Positions 57,922-64,000 of a stretch of 64,000 nucleotides of DNA are shown here, piece by piece. The position numbers and the translations under genes are program-made. Numbering within the stretch: position 1 is the stretch's first letter; every line of letters starts with the position of its first letter. The DNA is from Nilaparvata lugens (Eukaryota; Arthropoda; Insecta; Hemiptera; Delphacidae), in the NCBI RefSeq assembly GCF_014356525.2, contig NC_052511.1, positions 34,602,687 to 34,666,686 on the forward strand, read 5' to 3'. The notes under the pieces are model-generated. The model saw nothing but the letters and a program-made list of their open reading frames with translations, had not been told where the DNA came from and did no database searches.

Positions 57922-59761
57922 GATCATTTTTAATCTTCAGTTAAAAAAATGGTTAAAATCGTCACCATCGTACAAGGCTTATCTGTGATTATAATAGTAA
58001 TATTTTTCTTACCTATTCAGTCTATACTGCAGCTTCAATATAGGTACTGAATATTATAATACGTTTTTGGCAAACCGCTATCTCTTATTGGAATTGGAAG
58101 GATTGTTTGAAGTTTGAATTATCCTGGATGAGAAACATAGTGATATTTCTACTAGTACCTCTTAATGTACTAGTTACTTGTATTTTAGCAATTTCGTTAC
58201 TTTGTCTGGTAAAAACTTTAAAGCCTGACTGACAATTAATAGAAAGAGGTTTTCTATCGTGTTCTCCTGTCATGTTGGATCAAAGCCAATTGAAGACAGG
58301 AAAGAACGAGTTACACGGAGAATTCAGTTAAGGAGTATCGACAGTCTAATGTGCTAGTCGAAGATGCAAGGGTTTTAATGAAGGGAGAACAACCACTTTC
58401 AGGCCGGGGAAGCACTTTGAGCTTATCATAAGTCCTCACTCTTCTTCGTGCTCAATCGCTGGCTCACTCAAAGCTTCTCCTTCATGATCGAGGAACTCTG
58501 AAACACTTTCTAGAAAGCCTTCCACCTGCTTCTATAAGAGTCACTCTCGTGTGCGATTAATGATCAGCATCCCATCTGTGACAATTATCAGATTCGGAAA
58601 TGATTTGTCAATCACTCAATAACTTGTGAACATCTTATTTTATTAGTCTCATTCCTTGAAAACAGTGACTGCTTCTCAAAATGATGAGAGACTTCAGTCT
58701 ACATAGAACACTTTCTATCAATGAGTTTGAAGGTACATCAGGAATGATGAAGAGTCCTACAAATTATGAGAGTTAGTAATGATGTGATACTTCTTGTCGA
58801 CAAAACTAGATAGATACATCCACAGATCTACAGGGTAACAATTTATTAGACTATCAACTTTCAGTTCGACGTTGAAATAATTTAATTATCGTATTCTCGA
58901 TATTGCTCGCCACATCAGCTCAATGAAAAACTGAATTTAATATTAGTATCATAATAGAGTGGATTAATATACTGTACTGAGATTTTTCGTTGAATTCTTA
59001 AACGATTTAACATTCAACAGTGATACAGTAATAATGAAATGTGAAATTAATTACGGCAAGTTGTTCAATGTCAGTCTGTTACTTTGAAGACTGACAGCCT
59101 CAATTGCAATAAAAGGTCAACGCCTCCCCCCCCACCACTCCCTCTAGCTCACTCATAATATTTTATTCAAGATTTGTGAGCTCTGCTTGACAGTTCAACT
59201 TTTTATCTGCTCATCTGTCAGAATTGAAAAAGGAGTGACGTATGAGAAGTTATTTCGATTTCTAATACGTCTGTACAGACATCTGCACTCAACATTTGAC
59301 GCCAAAATAATCAAGTGTCTGCTAAATCTATTCATATCTAACTCCATTGTGCTCTATAATGCATCTAAATAGTTCAGCAGACAACTGCTGTGTTTATATA
59401 GTGGGAGAATTGGTGAGTAGAACTTGAAAGGGATCAGAAATAGTAAAATTCCACCTCAGTTACTTTATTTGAGCCTTCCGTGAGTAGTAATCGTGTTTCA
59501 TGTAAATCTTGGACATTTACTTGATAACCACAATTATTTCTCTTCTGGATAAATTGTGGTTCATTTTTCCATTTAGCCCATACGAGATACTACTATTAGA
59601 ACATATATATAATTTTATCACTAGATTGTATCATGTTAGCCTAGGGGTTGATTATAGCTCAGATTTAGCATTTTTATAAAATGAGGTTGTTCTATTAAAG
59701 CATTGTGCACACCACTGCGATTTGCATGACAGCGACATAAGAATAGCTATTTGTGCAACTA

Positions 59762-59863
59762 GTGCGCAAAGTGACAGTTTGCTGCACCGAAAGAAACGTT
59801 TACGCCCGAGCCGAAGGCGAGGGCGGAATGGTTTCTTGAGTGCAGCAGAGGAACTTTGCGCAC
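59762..59863. repeat. Imperfect 102 bp hairpin in duplication copy B
   Basis: Same structure as 57401-57502, carried by the tandem duplication; terminal 10-mers and loop unchanged. Confidence 0.85.
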
Positions 59864-59879
59864 GTATTTCACATTAAAT

Positions 59880-60282
59880 TTTTCCTACAGTTACCTTTGA
59901 ATATGAAAAGTGGGTAATTATGGGTAAAATTCGCTGAAATCCATCAAATGTTTTTCTGTGTAATTTTATTATTAATAAAAACCTCAATTTATTGTCAAAT
60001 TGAATAATGTAGTAGTAAATGGATGAAGGCGGCTGTCGCTGTTCTCGTTGTCCATCGTTATTATTATAACGTGCACCACAACACTATACCACAGTCACTG
60101 TTACCAACTTCATTTTGATTTTGCTGCACTGGTGCTCCATATAACCTACTAACTATTTTGCGTTGCCATGATGCAAATCTGGAGTGCAGAAAAAATTTTT
60201 CCCGCACTAGAGCGGAAAAGTGATTCTTTGCGTTCTGTAATCAGTGCAGGAATGGCCACTTTTCAAGGTAACTGTAGGAAAA
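59880..60282. mobile_element. Inverted-repeat element with 18 bp perfect ends, copy B
   Basis: Duplicate of the element at 57519-57921, with the same 18 bp inverted ends at 59880-59897 and 60265-60282. Confidence 0.6.
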
Positions 60283-61434
60283 GATCATTTTTAATCATCA
60301 GTTAAAAAAATGGTTAAAATCGTCACCATCGTACAAGGCTTATCTGTGATTATAATAGTAATATTTTTCTTACCTATTCAGTCTATACTGCAGCTTCAAT
60401 ATAGGTACTGAATATTATAATACGTTTTTGGCAAACCACTATCTCTTATTGGAATTGGAAGGATTGTTTGAAGTTTGAGTTATCCTGGATGAGAAACATA
60501 GTGATATTTCTACTAGTACCTCTTAATGTACTAGTTACTTGTATTTTAGCAATTTCGTTACTTTGTCTGGTAAAAACTTTAAAGCCTGACTGACAATTAA
60601 TAGAAAGAGGTTTTCTATCGTGTTCTCCTGTCATGTTGGATCAAAGCCAATTGAAGACAGGAAAGAACGAGTTACACGGAGAATTCAGTTAAGGAGTATC
60701 GACAGTCTAATGTGCTAGTCGAAGATGCAAGGGTTTTAATGAAGGGAGAACAACCACTTTCAGGCCGGGGAAGCACTTTGAGCTTATCATAAGTCCTCAC
60801 TCTTCTTCGTGCTCAATCGCTGGCTCACTCAAAGCTTCTCCTTCATGATCGAGGAACTCTGAAACACTTTCTAGAAAGCCTTCCACCTGCTTCTATAAGA
60901 GTCACTCTCGTGTGCGATTAATGATCAGCATCCCATCTGTGACAATTATCAGATTCGGAAATGATTTGTCAATCACTCAATAACTTGTGAACATCTTATT
61001 TTATTAGTCTCATTCCTTGAAAACAGTGACTGCTTCTCAAAATGATGAGAGACTTCAGTCTACATAGAACACTTTCTATCAATGAGTTTGAAGGTACATC
61101 AGGAATGATGAAGAGTCCTACAAATTATGAGACTCGCTAGGCAAGACTGATTCTCATGTCGAAATCACTACATAACTGAGAAATTCAAATTCCAAATACA
61201 TTAATTCATTCTACATTCAATTCTCAATTCATTAGCTAATGAGGGATTCATCTTCTTACATCTAATTAGATATGATTGACTTCAATATTTTGATGCTTCA
61301 TCAATTAGCACTTCAATTAACACTTAAATTACCAAGATCAATCTGTTGAATGATGAATTCCGAGTTTGAATCCTCTTCTACAGACTCTGAATGATAATAA
61401 TTTTAAAAATTGCTTGGTTCTATTTGCTTTTTTG

Positions 61435-61815
61435 ACCAGTATTATCAAAACAAATCAAGATTTTGAATGTTTCATAGAGAATAAGCATTATAGTGATGAT
61501 GATTGTTTAATATTCTTATATTCATTTCATGGGCGTTCAAAAAATGTCCACCACGCCTATCAATTATCAAGACATAACCACTAAAATTATGCTCTGGTCC
61601 TATAAACTAAAATCAAATTCATTGCCTTATGATCATCACTTTATAAATATTTAACTTGCATTTCGACCAGTATTTTCAGAATAAATCAAGATTTGGAATG
61701 TTTCATAGAGTATAAGCATCATAGATTGGTGATGAAATTCAATATTCTTATATTCATTCAATAGGCGTTCACAGAATAACCACCACGCCTATCTTATCAG
61801 GACATAACCATGAAC
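61435..61815. repeat. 233 bp tandem sub-repeat (two diverged units)
   Basis: GACCAGTATTATCAAAAC, TTCATAGAGAATAAGCAT and ACCACGCCTATC recur 233 bp later as GACCAGTATTTTCAGAAT, TTCATAGAGTATAAGCAT and ACCACGCCTATC. Unit 2 of the large duplication has only one such block (63592-63730), so the two large units differ by gain or loss of one sub-unit. Confidence 0.85.
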
Positions 61816-62073
61816 ATCTCACCTTGAGAATTGACACTTATTTTAAGAGTATGAAATAGTAGCTTCAAGCTCAAAATTCGATTGAAAGCCGTTGAAATTT
61901 TTGGAAATAGTTTAGGTCTTGCCAAACCTTCGAACTTCCATAGAATCAGTTAAAAATGGGAATGAAAGAAACATCAAATCGAGTAGATAGCGAACAAGTA
62001 TTGGAAAGATTAATGATTAATATTAACATTAACAACAGAGTGTATCACGAAGAGGTTTACACATTTAATTTTA

Positions 62074-62346
62074 AAGTAAGTGCCCATTCATGGACCGAAC
62101 TTTTTTGAATTTTACACTATCACGTACACCCTGACTACCTTCAGAGGTAGATGATTGATACCCAGGTGTTGCTCCTGGACGACTTAGCTCAGTCGTAATG
62201 TTGGCGGGGAAAGGAGGCAAGTCGAAGTTCCTCTTCTTCCTTCTTTGTACCTTAGCTGGAGTGGACAGCACCCCCTGGTGCTTCTGACGGCATGAAGGAC
62301 GCTTTCTACTCTGATGACACCACTTCGAGGTAATTTTGTATTGGCC
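62074..62346 (-). other. Less AT-rich open stretch of 91 codons, coding status uncertain
   Basis: The minus-strand frame from just after a TAG (62347-62349) to a TAA (62071-62073) includes KRPSCRQKHQGVLSTPAKVQ, RRKKRNFDLPPFPANITTEL and SSTSEGSQGVRDS. It is basic, Ser/Pro-rich and less AT-rich than the rest of the region. No ATG start, family or partner exon was identified. It may be an exon fragment caught in the duplication or part of a retroelement. Confidence 0.25.
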
Positions 62347-62394
62347 CTACAGCCTCGGTTCCGCTCCAGTATAGTAGGAAGAGGAAGGATAGAC

Positions 62395-62828
62395 GGGAGG
62401 GACGGCAGCCAATGGGCCGCTGTGCCCGGAGAGGATAGACGGTAAGGGACGGCAGCCAACGGGCCGCTGTGCCCTGGGAGGATGAGAGGAGAGGGACGTA
62501 TGGCAGCCACCAGGCCACTGTACCAGGAGAGGAGGACAGGGATGTAAGGCTATCAACGGGCCGCTGTGCCCTGGGAGGATTGATGGATAGGGACGGCAGT
62601 CAACGGGCCGCTGTGCCCTGGGAGGATTGATGGATAGGGACGGCAGTCAACGGGCCGCTGTGCCCTGGGAGGATAGGTGGGAAGTGACGGCAGCCAACGG
62701 GTCGCTGTGCCCTGGGAGGATAGGTGGGAAGTGACGGCAGCCAACGGGTCGCTGTGCCCTGGGAGGATAGGTGGGAAGTGACGGCAGCCAACGGGCCGCT
62801 GTGCCCTGGGAGGATAGGTGGGAAGTGA
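62395..62828. repeat. GC-rich 47 bp minisatellite
   Basis: About nine units run through the block. The regular ones have a 47 bp period with TGGGAGGATAGGTGGGAAGT, GACGGCAGCCAACGGG and CGCTGTGCCC. The left units are more degenerate and the right ones nearly identical, as expected for an array growing at one end. It ends abruptly at 62828 in AAGTGACG, where the second large duplication starts. Overlapping minus-strand Pro/Arg-rich frames are products of the array. Confidence 0.95.
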
Positions 62829-64000
62829 CGAGTTACACGGAGAATTCAGTTAAGGAGTATCGACAGTCTAATGTGCTAGTCGAAGATGCAAGGGTTTTAA
62901 TGAAGGGAGAACAACACTTTCAGGCCGGGGAAGCACTTTGAGCTTATCATAAGTCCTCACTCTTCTTCGTGCTCAATCGCTGGCTCACTCAAAGCTTCTC
63001 CTTCATGATCGAGGAACTCTGAAACACTTTCTAGAAAGCCTTCCACCTGCTTCTATAAGAGTCACTCTCGTGTGCGATTAATGATCAGCATCCCATCTGT
63101 GACAATTATCAGATTCGGAAATGATTTGTCAATCACTCAATAACTTGTGAACATCTTATTATATTAGTCTCATTCCTTGAAAACAGTGACTGCTTCTCAA
63201 AATGATGAGAGACTTCAGTCTACATAGAACACTTTATATCAATGTTTTTGAAGGTACATCAGGAATGATGAAGAGTCCTACAAATTATGAGACTCGCTAG
63301 GCAAGACTGATTCTCATGTCGAAATCACTATATAACTGAGAAATTCAAATTCCAAATACATTAATTCATTCTACATTCGATTCTCAATTCATTAGCTCGG
63401 GATTCATCTTCTTACATCTAATTAGATATGATTGACTTCAATATTTTGATGCTTCATCAATTAGCACTTTAATTAACACTTAAATTACCAAGATCAATCT
63501 GTTGAATGATGAATTCCGAGTTTGAATCCTCTTCTACAGACTCTGAATGATGAGAATTTTAAAAATTGCTTGGTTCTATTTGCTTTTTTGACCAGTATTA
63601 TCAAAACAAATCAAGATTTTGAATGTTTCATAGAGTATAAGCATCATAGATTGATGATGATATTCAATATTCTTATATTCATTCAATGGGCGTTCACAAA
63701 ATGACCACCACGCCTATCTTATCAGGACATAGCCACGAACATCTCACCTTGAGAATTGACACTTATTTTAAGAGTATGAAATAGTAGCTTTAAGCTCAAA
63801 ATTCGATTGAAAGCCGTTGAAATTTTTAGAAATAGTTTAGGTCTTGCCAAACCTTCGAACTTCCATAGAATCAGTTAAAAATGGGAATGAAGGAAACATC
63901 AAATCGAGTAGAAAGCGAACAAGTGTTGGAAAGATTAATGATTAATATTAACATTAACAATAGAGTGTACCACGAAGAGGTTTACACGTTTAATTTTAAA
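62829..64000. repeat. Second tandem duplication, unit 2 (runs off the window)
   Basis: It is nearly identical to 60668-62074 apart from substitutions, small deletions (for example CAACCACTTT to CAACACTTT) and lack of one of the two 233 bp sub-repeats found at 61435-61815. The window ends before the region corresponding to the minisatellite. Confidence 0.93.

Larger units (their letters stand above)
56383..58768. repeat. Tandem duplication, copy A (about 2.39 kb)
   Basis: Copy A starts AGAGTTAGTAATGATGTGAT and ends ACAAATTATG before the same start recurs at 58769. It is nearly identical to copy B along its length, with scattered substitutions. Copy A has about 27 extra bases near 56468-56512. 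The four-base microhomology AGAG at the junction fits unequal exchange or replication slippage. No gene is supported inside; open frames identical in both copies are explained by the duplication. Confidence 0.95.
58769..61129. repeat. Tandem duplication, copy B
   Basis: It is aligned to copy A at an offset of 2,386 falling to 2,361. After ACAAATTATGAG it continues into single-copy sequence (CTCGCTAGGC), which places the original right flank here. The last 460 bp (60668-61128) belong to a second duplication as well. Confidence 0.95.
60668..62828. repeat. Second tandem duplication, unit 1 (about 2.16 kb)
   Basis: The unit runs from ACGAGTTACACGGAGAATTC to the end of the minisatellite, where the same sequence begins again at 62829 (offset 2,161). 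It overlaps the end of copy B of the first duplication, so about 460 bp (58308-58767, 60668-61128, 62829-63288) are present three times. Confidence 0.93.

Noticed and set aside
58085..58273. 62-codon minus-strand frame identical to one at 60446-60634
   Set aside because: Identity is explained by the tandem duplication at the DNA level; the surrounding non-coding DNA is equally conserved.
62184..62791. Repetitive Pro/Arg/Leu-rich minus-strand frames
   Set aside because: They are translations of the 47 bp minisatellite.
56383..64000. CRISPR-like or phage-type repeat array
   Set aside because: The units are kilobase-long tandem duplications in insect-like DNA, without short regularly spaced repeats.

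Overview
The window looks like AT-rich nuclear DNA from an insect, most plausibly a hemipteran such as a planthopper. It has spliceosomal exons with GT-AG introns of 1-7 kb, several decayed non-LTR retrotransposons, Helitrons, a tRNA-derived SINE and many inverted-repeat elements. There is no operon structure and no bacterial signal. The planthopper assignment is inference from repeat style, including many TAGGCCTA words; no search was run.

Only one host gene can be reconstructed with confidence. On the minus strand, four coding exons (17854-17969, 11001-11167, 9547-9645, 8272-8396) join in phase into about 168 residues of an LHFPL-family (lipoma HMGIC fusion partner-like) tetraspan membrane protein, closest to the LHFPL6/LHFP type. 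The stop codon is present. The first coding exon (N-terminus and first membrane helix) was not found and probably lies beyond the window or in an unrecognised stretch. The 6.7 kb first visible intron carries a 2.65 kb non-autonomous Helitron, and the 1.35 kb intron carries a 541 bp inverted-repeat element. A 49 bp direct repeat just upstream of the 167 bp exon duplicates its splice acceptor.

Layout: 0-7.9 kb holds LINE 3' remnants (about 2.0-2.8 and 4.7-5.5 kb) in unremarkable AT-rich DNA. 7.9-18.0 kb is the LHFPL gene and its intronic elements. 18.4-19.6 kb is a 5'-truncated, frameshifted LINE. 19.97-21.8 kb holds two head-to-head short Helitrons, with a third copy at 27.7-28.4 kb. 22-27 kb holds purine-rich low-complexity DNA and a large inverted-repeat element. 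30.2-31.25 kb is a LINE remnant split by a SINE with a 15 bp target-site duplication. 32-35 kb holds a pair of palindromic elements, a dispersed repeat, a short tandem array and one plausible plus-strand exon of unknown protein. 35-50 kb is mostly featureless DNA with pyrimidine-rich tracts. 50.8-51.5 kb is a minus-strand LINE tail. 54.4-54.8 kb is a TTAA-flanked MITE. 56.4-64.0 kb is a recent nested tandem duplication (units of about 2.39 and 2.16 kb) with a GC-rich 47 bp minisatellite at its second junction.

Apart from the LHFPL gene, nothing here forms a functional gene set. The window is one gene plus a dense history of transposition and local duplication. The strongest candidates for something unusual are the short Helitrons whose last ~220 bp is itself an inverted repeat bounded by CTAG at both ends, the SINE with an ~83 nt hairpin ahead of its tRNA-like part, and the duplicated decoy splice acceptor in the LHFPL gene.
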